From NCBI RefSeq assembly GCF_001550155.1, contig NZ_LRUF01000021.1:611875-675874 (forward strand): a stretch of DNA of 64,000 bases, in the 5' to 3' direction. The notes under the pieces are model-generated. The model was not told the origin of the DNA and did not search any database. It saw only the letters and a list, made by a program, of their open reading frames with translations. This DNA is from Pseudoalteromonas arabiensis (GTDB lineage: Bacteria > Pseudomonadota > Gammaproteobacteria > Enterobacterales > Alteromonadaceae). Below are positions 63,974 through 64,000 of this stretch, in pieces. A program made the translations under genes and the position numbers. Numbering within the stretch: the stretch's first letter is position 1; each line of letters opens with the position of its first letter.

Positions 63974-64000
63974 GAAAATATTCTTAACTGATCGGCATTA

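Larger units (their letters stand above)
62569..64000 (-). mobile_element. IS4-type insertion sequence (IS4 family, IS4 group)
   Basis: Ends are 18-bp inverted repeats: TAATGCCAGTCAGTTAAG at 62569-62586 and its partner at 63983-64000, which reads TAATGCCGATCAGTTAAG on the minus strand (two mismatches). The latter matches, from memory, the terminal repeat of E. coli IS4. The 1,432-bp size also fits IS4 (about 1,426 bp). One transposase gene spans most of it. The right flank is outside the window, so the target duplication cannot be checked. Confidence 0.93.

Overview
The window looks like a chromosomal segment of a marine gammaproteobacterium of the Alteromonadales, most like Pseudoalteromonas. 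This rests on moderately low GC, the mix of housekeeping proteins (AspS, CmoA/CmoB, PurM/PurN, FadE, RhlE, NhaD) and many TonB-dependent receptors and S9 peptidases. It is inference from recognised protein families; no database was searched. No rRNA, tRNA or CRISPR array was seen.

Layout. 1-957: 5' part of lysC (minus) behind a lysine riboswitch. 1049-2296: nhaD. 2445-7053: a three-gene condensin operon mksF-mksE-mksB without the nuclease subunit gene. 7201-11625: small lipoprotein and membrane genes, a TonB receptor, a CPBP protease and a Cys-cluster protein. 11771-16100: an RND efflux pair. 16307-21929: serine hydrolase, ribB with an FMN riboswitch, a divergent LysR/nitroreductase pair, rhlE.

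22223-37275 is the most interesting part. It holds aldA, an outer-membrane porin, an AcoR-like sigma54 activator, and an operon coding for a PQQ-dependent alcohol dehydrogenase, a Tat-exported high-potential-type Rieske protein, an unknown exported protein, a giant di-haem peroxidase fused to FG-GAP/UnbV repeats, an FMN-dependent 2-hydroxy-acid dehydrogenase and a TonB receptor resembling PqqU/YncD. Three transcription units (aldA, porin, operon) each carry a -24/-12 type promoter candidate. The parts suggest periplasmic oxidation of a small diol or alcohol to an aldehyde, then to a 2-hydroxy acid (AldA), then to a 2-oxo acid (LldD-like), with PQQ possibly imported rather than made, since no pqq biosynthesis gene is in the window.

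37334-46298: oxygenase, hydrolase-OsmC fusion, GNAT, a McbG/Qnr-like pentapeptide protein, aspS, a DUF72 protein, a YgjP-like metallopeptidase and a membrane DUF2914 protein. 46447-46942 is a gene broken by one frameshift in a T run. 46989-52133: DUF3334, cmoAB, purMN and a DUF3108 protein, followed by a 64-bp tandem repeat array. 52423-56005: a YafJ-type amidotransferase and AT-rich genes of unknown function. 56325-62534: fadE with a FadR-type operator, an ABC exporter pair and an S9 peptidase lipoprotein. 62569-64000: an IS4-type insertion sequence whose right inverted repeat ends exactly at the last base.
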